Position numbers and translations under genes: made by a program
Source of the DNA: Auriscalpium vulgare
Lineage: Eukaryota; Basidiomycota; Agaricomycetes; Russulales; Auriscalpiaceae
Assembly (NCBI GenBank): GCA_019915015.1
Contig: JAHBBC010000009.1
Coordinates: 434,001 to 498,000 of the forward strand
Length of the DNA stretch: 64,000 bases
Direction of reading: 5' to 3'
The notes under the pieces: generated by a model
Told to the model about the DNA's origin: nothing
What the model saw: only the letters and a program-made list of their open reading frames with translations
Database searches by the model: none
Shown here: one piece after another, positions 22,773 to 36,133 of the stretch
Layout of the letters: every line of letters begins with the position of its first letter
How positions within the stretch are numbered: the first letter of the stretch is position 1

Positions 22773-23200
22773 CCGATGACCGGTGACCAGTGACCAGTGA
22801 GGGGGATCGGCTGGTGCTCGACTCTCGTGAGTTTCCTGTCGTCCTCGTACTTGAGTCTTAGTGATTCATACTACAATGTGGCTGTGGACAAATACATAGT
22901 TTACTCGTGCTCGTATCAATATACCAAGGTTAGGAAGGCTTCAAGTAGTTCATCTCGTAGTCATCCAGGTCGAATTCAATGCATGTACATAACATCATAC
23001 CACACGCCGACAACTTTTACTCCTCTTCCCCGGAAACTCTGATGTGCGTGCTGGGTGCGAGGTGGAACGTGTGACGGTCGTTCACCTCGTGGCGACAACG
23101 TCGGCGTGACCTGGGTGCTTGCCCCGCTATTCACTAGACTCAGATCTTCGGGGAAGAAAATCGCAGTCAGACACGAGCACGCATAGGTGGATTTTTACAC
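22773..23200. other. Intergenic, 3' regions of two convergent genes
   Basis: Spacer between the GH7 stop and the stop of hAT-derived copy 2. A short direct repeat of TGACCGATGACCGGTGACC type follows the GH7 stop. Nothing else seen. Confidence 0.45.
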
Positions 23201-25348
23201 TTACTCCGTCTCCCATTCATCACCGTCCGAGCTCGAATCTGGCTCCGACTCGTCGCAAAGCTCATCATCCGATTCGGCGTCTGAATCGAAGTCCTTGTCC
23301 CCACTCTCCAAATCAAAAAACGGACTCGGTTGACTTCCCAGTGCCAGCAGGTCATACCACGCCATCTCCTCCTTGAACCCATGCTCCAGTGCTGGCCCGA
23401 ATTCGCGCTGCAGGGTGACTGACCGGTAAGCAAGATGTTCACGCAGGCGTACCATTCCTTTGCCTGGGTTCTTCGGCAACGGAACGAAATTGGTTCGCAG
23501 AAGGACATCCTCCAAAGCTCCGGGTACCGCCGGCAAGACCGCACTAAACGTTGGTGCGCGGCTTAGCACTGGTCCAAGACGGGACCTAGCCACCGTGCGC
23601 TGTAGAATCGCAGACATCTGCCCACGCCTGACGAATGGGTAGAGTTGCGTAGAAAATGCCTCGGATTTGGCGGATGTGAACAAGGGTACGATTGCCGGAA
23701 CAGAGAGTACGCGGAACGCGAAGAACTCAAACGCGGACAGTGGTTCTCGACACGTGCGTCGAAAGATCTCTGCTGCGTCGGGATATCTGCCCTACAAGTG
23801 CACCCAACAACTTTCAGCGAATCCTTCGACACGAGGATGAAGAAACAGACTGACCTTGATCTTTGCATCGTGCTGCACGGAACGCGTGTGTTTCTCGATG
23901 TCTGCGAGCCTGTTTGGGTAGTGACCGGTTATCCACTTGCGGACATCTTCCAAGAATGCCGCTGGCGGATTCTGTCCCATGAGGCGCGCATACAACCGCG
24001 TGAACAAAGCCATATAATGTTCTTCACAAACAAGGGCCAGAAGTTCGGTATCCTTCTTCTTCGCTTGAACGCGGTGAAAGGGGTGTAGGGCAAATGCTGC
24101 AAGGTATAGGTCCTGATCACAGTTGGACCAGATTCTATCGATAGAGGATCGTATGAAGTTGACCCCTTCGATGTGAAAATCTGAGGAGACTCGGAGGGGC
24201 ATGTCATGATATTGTTGAGCAAGCCAGCGAAGTGTGAGCAGGACGCGATCTGGAGAGGAAGAGCTCGACATCTGCGTCCAACTCGCGGCGATAGCGAGAG
24301 GTCGCAAGATAATGCAAAGACGTCGTAGGTCGAGCCAAAAATCTTCGTTTAGTATGAGCGCTATGGTCTTGCGTGCCAGGTCTTCCACTCCATCAAAGCC
24401 CTTCTGCCAGTGCCCGGCGAAAGGTTCCCCATCTAAGTCCTCGGCAAGCTGGCGGAGATGCTTTGAAAGATTGAGCAGACTAGTCCAGCCCCAGTAGTGG
24501 GCTGTCCAATTGGATGTCTGCGGCAGGAGAAGGACCTCGTGGCAATCTAAGACGCCGGTGGTGACCAGGTGGGCGAGAATGCTGAATAGCTTGGTATTCA
24601 GCAGCATCCATATCAGCCATCGAGCAGTCTCAGGGACCGCAAGAAGTCCGAAGGTTGCAAGGTAACTGTGTACGACAGCATTAATCTGGGTGACGAATTT
24701 GACTTTGAGTAAGCTGAACGACTGGGAGGGTGATAGTTGCACACCTGGCCGGAAAATTCATCAATCCATATGACATTGGGATCCAAGCCTGCCTTCGTGT
24801 CCTCCCAGGCACCGGAGGTCCTGACGAATACCCGGGTGACCCAGGGGTTGTCGTGGGTTGTCGGGGTACGATTCAAAACAGGTAATGTACGCGAGTCGAA
24901 GAGCAGGTTTAATATCTTCTATACACACGCTATGAGCACTGTCCCCAATCCCGTAATTATCACGCACCGAGTTTTCACGACTGACAAGAAGTTTTATTCG
25001 CTCTCGACCATTGCGCCTTTCCTCCCCGCGCAGCTTGATCTGGGTCTCATAAATCTGGGCAACCTCTAGGGCTGTCTCTTGCAGGTCTTTGAGCGCAGCC
25101 ATGTCGCGCTTCAGGAGTTTCCTTTTGTTTATCGTGAGCCCTTCGAGCGTCTTGATCAGACGGCGAAATTCGACATCGTTGATGATGGACAGCCTATTTG
25201 AGGAGCGCGCCACGCAGTAGATTGTTTCATCGTCATCCACCCATTCAGACGGGCGGGTTGTGCCCCACTTGCCATGGGGCTCGGCCCGGGGTGCAGCTAG
25301 AGGCTTGGGACCGGGTGATGAGGCGTGGTCGGGAGATGCAGCGGCCAT
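23201..25348 (-). CDS. hAT-transposase-derived protein, copy 2 (intact)
   Basis: Intact member of the three-copy family, 657 residues. Exons on the minus strand are 24968-25348, 24745-24915, 23855-24685 and 23201-23791; all phases agree. The N-terminus carries the family motif GKWGTTRPSEW, then a DUF659-like stretch SSNRLSIINDVEFRRLIKTL. Exon 2 ends VIWIDEFSGQ and joins INAVVHSYL in exon 3, the place of the Cys-Ala-His motif in active hAT transposases, where Cys and His are replaced. The central part has WTAHYWGW and NCDQDLYLAAFALHPFH. Exon 4 holds a degenerate hAT dimerisation region (SAFEFFAFRVLSVPAIVPLF) and an acidic tail rich in D, E and S. No BED zinc finger is present. Likely a non-transposing derivative; role unknown. 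Confidence 0.78.
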
Positions 25349-25560
25349 GAGAGTGCTTGGAGACAGATGTGATGTGAATGAGCACATAAAGGCTTGGACA
25401 GACACGCTTTTATGGTTGAGCAGCCATAGCTCGTCCGAGGCGATGCTTGACGCTGAGCGCTGATGCCTTGTCCAAGTACAAGACGTTCCTTAGTAGTTAT
25501 GACACATGAGAACAAGGATGAGGCGGAGCTACAAGTTCCTCGGGAGTCTTCAGCGAGAGT
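25349..25560 (-). promoter_or_regulatory. Conserved promoter block of hAT-derived copy 2
   Basis: On the minus strand it reads CTCCGCC, TCCTTGTTCT, AACGTCTTGTACTTGG, GCATCGCCTCGGACGAGC, CATAAAAG and CAAGCACTCTCATGGCC, matching the order upstream of copies 1 and 3. Identity with copy 3 is highest around GCATCGCCTCGGAC. Confidence 0.62.
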
Positions 25561-26382
25561 ACAAGCACCAAGCGACGAGATATCAGTGTCACCGCATTAT
25601 TGTTCGAGTCAGCATAGAGTTCGCGGTACAAAGTTGCGGCACGTGATCACATATCGCAGGACGGCTGAAGGCCTGAAGGTGGACCGCTTCGGCTCTGATC
25701 GCAACGCCTTCGAAGTAATATGATGTCCTTCCAACAGTCCGCATGAGAAATAGTCCGATACGTATCGTCTTTACCACATACCGGGCCAACGTACGTGCTC
25801 CATAAGCTCCTCAGTCTTGTCGTACTCACAATGCACAAGGCTACCAACCATTTCGTAGTCAGCTTTGTCTGTTCATAGTGATGCGCTCAGCGGTACTTGC
25901 CGCTGATCCTCGTCTCCAAACTATAGTGTCTTGTTCGTGTTCGTGTACGCGCGTGCGCCTTGCGGGGACTGAGGAAGCGGCCGGGCCCAGAGACCCAGAT
26001 CCCGGCCTATGATTTGGACCCCAACGCGGCTCTCGACACTTTGATCTCGCGGCTGTTGATCCACCTGCAAGAGGATGCTCGGGGATCAAAGATGTCGAAC
26101 AGATGGTAAGGTATTGCTATACCGTCGCCTCAAGGAAAATGTCCTTGAGATGCTGGGTGCTAAGATGTTTCGATACGAGCACACATAGTCAGTACTGAAT
26201 AGCGAAAAACTTGGACATATACAGGACGAGGACTAGACCAGAGTCAACTTACATGTCCGCGAGCTCGGCCTGGTCGCGCACCTGGTGAACAGAGCTCACT
26301 CCGCTTCGACACCTCAGCTGCGATTGATCGCGACACCTGGCCTGGGCCCGTTGGCGAGCTCGCCAGCGGCCACTCTCCAAAT
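25561..26382. other. Intergenic, no supported gene
   Basis: No gene supported. This is upstream of hAT-derived copy 2 and downstream of the broken RING copy; no motifs recognised. Confidence 0.4.
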
Positions 26383-26850
26383 TCACCACCACCCGTGCAC
26401 CATTGCCAAAGCCTCTTTCAAAGCGTATGCAGGTCGGTTCTCCGTGGCAGAACACCTAGGCAGGTCAATGGTATGGGCCGGGGAGGATGCGGATGCGCGC
26501 GAGGCCAGCGGCGCGGGAGAGTGGGCGTACACGCTGGGCGCAAAACTAGTGTCCGTTGCTGACCTTGCGCGGAAGACAGTAGGCGCGAGACGTTGGCGAT
26601 TGGCGATGCAGGGAATCGGGCGGTTCTTCACAAACTCAAGGCGGCGGTTCGATGAACATGCGCCGTCGGGGAATACGGCAGCAGACATGTTGAAGGCGAC
26701 CTGGGTGCTCGTGCGCTTGACGGCTTCTGACACTGGACTTGGAGGGCACCTGTAACAAGAAATCATAGTCAGCGCGAGCAGGCTAAGATGAAACGCTGAG
26801 ATCGCGGTACTCAAGCTTCTTGTCATCCCTGCTCGTCGCCAGGTCGGAAA
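26383..26850 (-). pseudogene. Broken RING-family copy (3' part only), RING 3
   Basis: On the minus strand the last exon of a RING-family gene is preserved: after an acceptor TTGTTACAG near 26757 it reads CPPSPVSEAVKRTSTQV, aligning with RPPSPVASAVKRSSTQA of RING 1, then RLEFVKNRPIPCIANRQRLA and a Ser/Pro-rich tail with TIDLP. A remnant of the preceding exon (KKLEYRDLS, against VKYRDLKEQ) lies just upstream. The RING itself and most of the coiled coil are missing. It sits upstream of hAT-derived copy 2 in the same orientation as that gene. Called a truncated pseudogene. Confidence 0.75.
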
Positions 26851-27559
26851 AGCGCAGCGATGAGGTCTGACTGCGGGGCTTTCAGGACATATCCGAGTCA
26901 GGCATCCCAGAGCATCTCGGAAATCTTGCGTTGACGATGGGAAGGGGGAAAGGACAAAAACCCGACTGACCGCCGCGTTGACACATGACCGTGAGAGTAC
27001 AGTCGACCTCAAGGAAATTGCACTCGGAAGGCTCGTCTGCATTCTCTAGTCTATGCAACAAGCTCTTAGTCTGCCGGCGACTTGAATCGCTCTCTCGCAC
27101 ACTCCCTGAAAGCGCTCGTCCACGGTAGTAGCCTTTGTCGCCGCCAGAAACTGTGCGCCTCTCAAGCTGTCCCGGGCCGATTCATGAGTATGAGGCTACC
27201 AATCTTCTCAGTTTGTTCTCAGCGTTCTCGTTTATCGAAGCTCGATAGCACAGCTTCGGATTTTGTGGCTGGTGCTTCACGACGAATGGGAGACCGTTTC
27301 CTGACCGAGCGCAGAAGAAGCGCACAATCACTCACTCACGACACGGCCCGGGGAGACAACGATATCGGCAAAACAGCGGTGAGCGTCTTTACATCCGACT
27401 AAACCTTGTATATTCTGACCATAACTGCACAAGGACAAGAAGCCTCTGTACCACGTGCCGACCCTTCGTAGAGAGGGCACGTAAGAGGTCCGTAGCCTCT
27501 CGGCGGCCGATGCTGAATTAGTCAATTTACTACTCGCCAACTTCGACGTAACCTTGGGG
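26851..27559. other. Intergenic, no supported gene
   Basis: Lies between the broken RING 3 and the promoter of hAT-derived copy 3. The missing RING 3 exons cannot be found here. Nothing else recognised. Confidence 0.4.
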
Positions 27560-27777
27560 AGCTTGTACTCGGATTTGTACTCTGCGAGAAATTTGCTGGG
27601 GAATTGCAGGTCCGCCCCCTCCTTGTTCTTGCACCGCGCCTAAGGGACGTCTTGTATTTGCGCGGACAATGCATCAAGCATCGCCTCGGACAAGCTATGC
27701 CAGCTTCCCGACTTAAAAGTGCGTCTGATTCAGCCTCATATCGCTCATCCATTTCACATATGTCTTCAAGCACCCAC
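27560..27777 (+). promoter_or_regulatory. Conserved promoter block of hAT-derived copy 3
   Basis: Contains CCTCCTTGTTCTT, GGGACGTCTTGTATTTG, CAAGCATCGCCTCGGACAAG, CTTAAAAG and TGTCTTCAAGCAC before the ATG at 27778, in the same order as upstream of copies 1 and 2. CTTAAAAG replaces CATAAAAG as the TATA candidate. Confidence 0.62.
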
Positions 27778-29941
27778 ATGGCCACTGCACCCTCTGACAG
27801 CGCTTCATCTCGGGCGCTCAAGTATCCAACGTCACTGGCCGAGCCCCGTGGCAAGTGGGGCGCAACCCGTCCTTCTGGCTGGGTGTACAACGATGAAAAG
27901 ATCTACCGCGTGGCGCGCTCTGCGAACAGACTTTCCAGCATCAATGACGTCGAATTTCGCCGTCTGATCAAGACGCTCGACCTCGACCCCGATGGGCTTA
28001 TCATATGCAAAAGCGAACTCATTGAGCGCGACATCGCTGCGCTTAGAGACCTGCAGTCCATAGCACTGGAGGCTGCCAAGGTCTACGAGGAGAATGTCAA
28101 GCTGCGCTGGGATGAACGCGGCCGTGGTGCAGAGCGAGTAGTGTTGTGTCTAGCGGATGGGAAAGAGGTGCGTATACTAGCTTTTCTTTCAGCGGATGCT
28201 CATTGTGTGTATGGGTATGTATCAGGTGTTTTTGTCCTTCAACATGGGGGATCCGCAGTCACGATTGAATAATCTCCTGAATGAAATCCGGCCCCGTGAC
28301 GTCGATCTTGCCGACATACGTGTGGTCGTTAGCAACTCTGGTCCAGACTGGGGGAGCACGAAAGCGGACTTCGATACCGATGTCATATGGGTTGATGAGT
28401 TTTCCGGCCAGGTGCGTAAATCCAATACTACTGATCTCCCTTTGCTCAAGACAATCCCATCTCGGCTTAGATCGAATCTGCGGTCTTCTTTTATCTCATG
28501 GAGAATCGAGTCGACGGCTTGGACGTGGCCGCTGCCGCTGATCAACTAATCGAGATATTGAATGGCAGCATGTTCCAGACCAGCATTCAAAATGCACACT
28601 TGGACGTCGACATTCTGGGTTACCAGCCGCATCTTCTGTCACCGTCAACATCCAGTTGGTTGGCACGTTACTGGGGATGGAATCGTCTGCTCAAGATCTC
28701 AACGCATCTCCGCAAGCTATCTGTAACCTGGATTGTACAATTTTCGGAGGGCAAGAAGGATAGCGACGAATACAAGATGATGGAGCGCATTTATGGCACA
28801 GGCTTCTGGCATAAACTTGAAAACCTCTGCACCCACTTGAAACCCCTTGCCATGGCCGCGAATGCCGGAATGTCCCACTCTTCCGCTCCTGATCGCGTCT
28901 TGCTCACATTTCGCTGGCTTGCCCAGCAATACCATGAGATGCGCTTCGACACCACCGACGCCGCCCGCGTCAAGAAATTATTGGCATACATCCAGGATAT
29001 CTGGGCTCGCTGCGATCAGGACCTTTACATCGCTGCAATTGGCCTGCACCCATTCCATCGCACCAAATCGGAGAAGGATGCCGAACTCCTGGCCCTCGTT
29101 TCCGAAGAGGAGTATGTAGCCGTGTGCATGCGGCTGTATACGCGCCTCATGAGAGAGGATCCACCAGCGGCGTTCGAGGAAGATGTCCGCGCATGGATGT
29201 CTGGGCACAACTTATCAGGCCTTTCGGACATCAAGAAGCACACACGTTCGGTGCAGCGCGAGGCCAAGCGCAAGGTCTGTCTGTCAGCATCCGACTCGTG
29301 TCGGGCAAAGAGCTTACTATTTACAATGCTAGGGCAAGTATCCTGATGCGTTGGACATCTGGGCACGCATCTGCCCAAACCCGAAGTCCGCGTTCGAACG
29401 CTTCGCAACTTCCGTACTGTCTATCCCAGCGATCGACAACTTCTTCACTGGTACCAAATTGGAGGCAATGTCTGCGCAGCTCTACCCTTTCGTCCGGCGC
29501 GGGCAAATGTCTGCGATCCTAGAGCGCACGATGGCGAGGTCCGGTCGCGCACCAAGCATCCCGCCAAGGCTGGCGCCCGCGGCGACTTCCCTGCAGGAGG
29601 CTTTCCTCCGATTCCGATTCTACGATCGACTCATCCAGAATCATATCCCAGCCACAGGAAGAGTACCCCTGCGTGGACGGGAGGCGCGTCGGTCGGTCAC
29701 GCTGCAACGCGATTTCGGGCCAGCATTGGAGCACGGGTTCAAGGAGCAGATGGCGTGGTACGACCTGCTGGCACTGGGAAGTCAACCGAGTCCGTATTTT
29801 GATTTGGGGAGTGGGGACATAGACTTCGATTCAGAGGCCGAATCGGATGACGAGATTTGCGATGCAGCAATTCCACTTCCTACGGAGGCTAAGAAGCGCT
29901 GTTACCGCACGTCACGGGGACCGACTCAGGATTGCGAATAA
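27778..29941 (+). CDS. hAT-transposase-derived protein, copy 3, with altered C-terminus
   Basis: Predicted 662 residues; exons are 27778-28167, 28226-28411, 28471-29274 and 29333-29941. It shares all intron positions with copies 1 and 2. The N-terminus has GKWGATRPSGW and SANRLSSINDVEFRRLIKTL; exon 2 ends VIWVDEFSGQ and joins IESAVFFYL. The central block contains CDQDLYIAAIGLHPFH and exon 4 begins GKYPDALDIW, followed by SAFERFATSVLSIPAI, a degenerate hAT dimerisation region. The acidic tail DSEAESDDEICD matches the sister copies, but the final 30 or so residues do not: from about 29868 the DNA is that of a RING-gene tail read in another frame, which supplies the stop. Catalytic hAT residues are missing, so a function other than transposition is inferred. 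Confidence 0.76.
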
Positions 29942-30179
29942 CCGTTTCGTGTTGAGCATTCCCAAGCGCAAGCACCTAGCGCCCAGCGAACTCGTCCAAG
30001 TCCAATCCCCCGCCTCGTCGGCTTCGCGCGCATCCGCATCCTCCCCGCCCCTGAACGCCGAACCACCCCCGGTACTCCCTTGCCAAGCGCAGACTCAGCA
30101 TTCTGCCGCTGAGAGCAGCACGTTGACACCAGCATTTGCGGAGGGCACACCATCTAACGCGCTTGATGATCTCGACTAA
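29868..30179 (+). pseudogene. RING-family tail fragment fused to hAT-derived copy 3
   Basis: In a frame different from the upstream gene this reads RLRIANNRFVLSIPKRKHLA, matching SRIEFVNDRPMLRIPKRQRLA of RING 1, followed by PASSASRASASSP and a stop at 30179. It has no start, RING or coiled coil. The fragment begins inside the last exon of the hAT-derived gene, so a deletion or recombination joined the two. Confidence 0.72.
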
Positions 30180-30886
30180 TCCTCGCCCCAGCCCAGTCCT
30201 TGTCATGTATATATGAAGATATGCCGCTTTATAATGCTGATGCGTGTAACCGCCGCTAGCCGCCGATCCATGATATGCTGGTGTTTCTGCTCGGACAGTG
30301 GAAGGTGAGGTGACCGGGCCAGGCGCCATGGCTTCGAACGGCTTTCGCGAACGGCCGCTTCCCTCCGCTTCCGCACTTCCCCATGCGCGCTGCATCTTTC
30401 GGCTCGTGAACTCAACACCTTACCCCTCCGTTGTCAATCTCGCTCGCGTTTCCGCATCCCAAGCCATTTCTGTGCCTCGTTGTTGCCATGCGTTGTAGCC
30501 ACTTGCAACCTGTAAGTTGTCGACCGGTGCTCACGTCGTGCGCTCAAGGACCTCCCCCAGATCCTGGGCGCCCCGGTACCGCGGGTACGCTGCTGCCCGT
30601 GTCCCTCATCGTGCGGCGCTCACAATCACATGGATCGGATTGGAAGCGGTCCCGCGCCCTTGCGCATGCTTCCCTGTAGGCACCCCAGCATTTTGCGCGT
30701 TTGTCGACTGTTTGTCGTTGAAGCCCGGCAGGGTGCGGCGGTATACTATAGCGGCCCGCATGTGTTCTATGAGGTACCATAGCGGCTCTGAGATGAAACC
30801 GCAACCGGGTGGTGCCAGCAGGTGGTGGCAGCCTGAAGGGTTCCGGTTATTAAAGGTGGAGCGAACCTCTTTCTTTGTACACCGAC
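30180..30886. other. Intergenic, promoter side of RING 2
   Basis: No gene supported. Pyrimidine-rich stretches are present; several short open frames have no motif. Confidence 0.4.
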
Positions 30887-31730
30887 ATGGCGCTCGGACC
30901 TTGTCCTATTTGCCTCGTCGCGGTCAAGAAGCCAAGCGCACTGCCGTGTGGTGAGCCCCAGCAGTGCGTTTTGCGTGCGCATAAGATATGCTCATGCCCA
31001 GCGCTCAGGCCACATATTCTGTCTCGAATGCATCAATGCTGCAGCACGCATGTCGCGTTCCTTGTCGGATATGTACTGCCCTGTGTGTCGGGTGCCTTGT
31101 CCAAAAGGTGCCGCGTCCGCCTTACCTGTCTGCATCATATTCATATTCTGACGACCCCGCAGAACCATTGGACCTTCGCATCGTCCCCCGTCACCTGCGC
31201 CCGTACATCTTCGCCCCGTTCCGCCAGCTATATCTCAATGGTGTCACCGCCGCCGACGCGGAGTGCCACTCGCTGCAAGTGGCGGGCGAGCAGAGCGCAC
31301 CCCGCAATGAGCGAATGACTTGTCAGCGGTCACCGGCGCACCTCGAAGAGCAGCTAGCGGACGTGCGCGCGGAGCACGACCTCCTGCTGAGCAAGTATAG
31401 CGCCCTCAAGCGAAGCATATCCGCGCTTCTCGCCTCGTGCGTCGCATGCGCCTTCTCCGTGGCTAACCGATCTCATTCGGGTGTGTTTGCAGGCAGGACG
31501 AAAGCGCCAGTCCCTCGGCTGGTGCAGTTTCTGCCCGTGCGAGCTCCAGTCCACACTTGAGGTGTCCTGGCGCTGTGCAGGCCAGCGATGAGTCCGATCC
31601 GAGTGGGCGCGGCAAGCGGCGAAGATTATGTGGATGTTCTGTAGACGATCAGGTCTGTACACGCGCAAGTCCAACACGACATACAACAGAACCAGTGCAA
31701 AGTTGCCTGCGGTTTGAACCGACTAACTAG
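30887..31730 (+). CDS. RING-finger protein, RING 2
   Basis: Predicted E3 ligase of 224 residues, paralogue of RING 1. Exons are 30887-30950, 31009-31107, 31163-31436 and 31493-31730. The C3HC4 RING spans residues 6-48 with ligands C6, C9, C21, H23, C26, C29, C45 and C48; an intron falls inside the PCGH motif exactly as in RING 1. The chain continues PLDLRIVPRHLRPYIF, then a short coiled coil (HLEEQLADVRAEHDLLLSKY) and a Ser-rich tail with the basic cluster GRGKRRRL. The second intron has the less usual donor GTGCCG but is required to avoid a stop. It is shorter than RING 1 mainly in the coiled coil and tail. Its stop lies 34 bp from that of the convergent ABM-like copy 2. Confidence 0.83.
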
Positions 31731-31764
31731 AACATACATACAGCTTATATCTTTATGTACAAAT

Positions 31765-32489
31765 TCAGATCTTGTATGCGAGGATGTTGAAGAGGCAGGT
31801 AATCGCCGGGCCTTCGAGGAGGTCCTCGAACAGGAGCACCTGGGTGCCGGCGTAGGCGTAGGAGATGTGCTCCGCGCGGTCCTTGGCAGACTTGAACACT
31901 GCAATTTGGCCGAAGCTCTCTGCTCCCTCCCTCTGGAACGCGTACCAGAAGGGCGTAAACTCCTCAGCCTCAACGCCGCCCGCGCGGGCCTGCAAGCCCA
32001 TCACACAGTCAGAAGGCGCTTGAGACGGCGGAAGAGGCGGCTTACAGCGAGAGCGGCCTTGAGGGTGGCGGACTTTCCAGCTTTCGCATTGAGAAGGATG
32101 TGCACGCCGACGGTAAGGCCCGTAGCAGAGGGCCTCACCTTGTGCGCGAAAATGTCGATGAAGCTAACCTGTGGGGGAGCGGCGAGCAGCTCCTCCGCGT
32201 TGGCACCGCTCGCCGCCTTGCGGATCTCGCCCTCGATGTGCGCATTGCGGCTTGCAGCGTTCGAGAAGGTGTCGAAAATGCCGTAGGACTCCCTGCCGTG
32301 CATTTTGAAGCCGAACCACTGGAGTATTCCGGGCTCGGCATTGATAAGCGGCTTGCCGCTGATGAGGAAGGCCCGCAGGGCATCGGAGGGACTGTCTTTG
32401 GCGATGAGGTCGACGTGGATGGCAAGAGAGGCTGTCCGGGTCAAATTAGCAATCTATCTCGGCGAGTTGCGTGAAGACGTACGAGACAT
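31765..32489 (-). CDS. Two-domain dimeric alpha/beta-barrel (ABM-like) protein, copy 2
   Basis: Paralogue of the gene at 5175-5899, 205 residues. Exons on the minus strand are 32483-32489, 32046-32431 and 31765-31989, including the same 7-nt first exon with donor GTACGT. The product reads MSPSLAIHVDLIAKDS, then LQWFGFKMHGRESYGIFDTF with ASRNAHIEGEIRKAA in domain 1 and FWYAFQREGAESFGQIAVF in domain 2, ending NILAYKI. The C-terminus is nearly identical to copy 1 (TVLAYKI). A CTTAAGTA element lies upstream at about 32572. It probably acts on a small molecule in the cytosol, but no substrate can be named. Confidence 0.82.
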
Positions 32490-32599
32490 GTGGATGGAAG
32501 TGGCGTGGCGCCGGTGTGCGCTTGGATGCGTTGCTGGTGCGTTGGATGAAGATGATCGGGCAACGAAATTTACTTAAGTACCTCTCGCTAAGTGACCGT

Positions 32600-33654
32600 T
32601 GGGGATTTCAGCCGCCTCCTCGATAGTAACCATGAATGACCGTGGCTCTGTGTCATGCAGAAAAAAGACGGTATCCCCAGCAGCGCAGCAATTGATCAGT
32701 GGCGCGTCGCGAGTCACAACATGCCGCAATTATGTAGGCTATGCATCCCCGATCACCGAGCTTGACATTCTGCGGTGGAATTTGCGAGAGTAGCGAAGCC
32801 GGTGGATCACTGAATGTGCCGCCGGGTGCCCTGGCTGCGCAGGGAAACGCACGGATTGCGTGAGAGTAGGCGTTTGTTTTCAATGTAGATTGTCGCGGAG
32901 AGATGATGGACATGAAACGAGAGTTGACGGAAGTATAGAGCTGCCGCAGCTAATAACAGACCGACTATCTTCTGAGGGTAAGGTCAGCCACGGAAAACGG
33001 GGCTGCCGAAACCTGTGTACGGGAGCCTCACTTCAAAAACCACTCGAAGATAAATTTAGAAGACGGGGCGACAAAACTGGCCCTGATAGACATGGTTGAG
33101 CAGCGGCAGTGACGGTGATGAAGGAAAAGTTGTCACTGGTGAGCAACGCGGTGTCGCTTTGAATTTGGTCAACTTCTAGTCTCCGTAGCTTGACATTATG
33201 CCAGTATCAGAAGATAGTCGTTCTGAATATAAGAGTCGACGTCAACTTCAAGAAGGGCGCTCCGAGTCGGAAATCGGATCACGTCATCATCGAACTATCT
33301 AGCGTCTCAAGCGGACTGTTGAGAGCGATCTGAGTTATTGAGATGCTGATACTACTCACCTGTGCAAGGACTGTCGCTGTTAAGAACGAAGGGAAAGGAC
33401 AGTAGTGCGACTGGGACAACGTGATTACGCAATGATGTAGCTACGGCTCGTCTACACTTTGGAGTCAGTTGCCAGTCAACTTACACTACTACTCTAACAC
33501 GACATCGTCACAGCTTCAATATGTCCCGCCATGAAAGCGACCGAGTCTCCCGCAGTAGCGTCTTGTGACCCGCAACAACATCGCATCCGAGACTTCCCCG
33601 GTTGTCGAGCCTTGGTCGAGCCCACGACACCGACACTCTTGACTCTCGACTGCA
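32600..33654. other. Intergenic with the second upstream duplicate block
   Basis: No gene supported. The block 33176-33230 repeats 6419-6475 (GCTTGACATTATG). The remaining sequence shows only short open frames, and the region just before 33655 is the promoter of the GH1 gene. Confidence 0.45.
33176..33230 (+). repeat. Upstream duplicate block, copy 2 (partner 6419-6475)
   Basis: Contains TCTCCGTAGCTTGACATTAT followed by GAAGATAGTCGT, matching the block upstream of ABM-like copy 1 with small gaps. It supports a segmental duplication rather than a retro-copy. Confidence 0.5.
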
Positions 33655-36019
<2,365 letters not shown>

Positions 36020-36133
36020 TCCGCTGAGTGGTGTGGCAAATTTACGAAAGAGCGGAACCCGTGCAATGTAATAATAGTGAAAGCGGCGTTCTGGGATCTG
36101 GTTGGTGGTGCGGTGACGTGACGTGCGCGTTTC

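Noticed and set aside
15664..30179. A complete active hAT transposon with terminal inverted repeats
   Set aside because: I found no terminal inverted repeats or 8-bp target duplications, and catalytic signatures are missing in all three copies.
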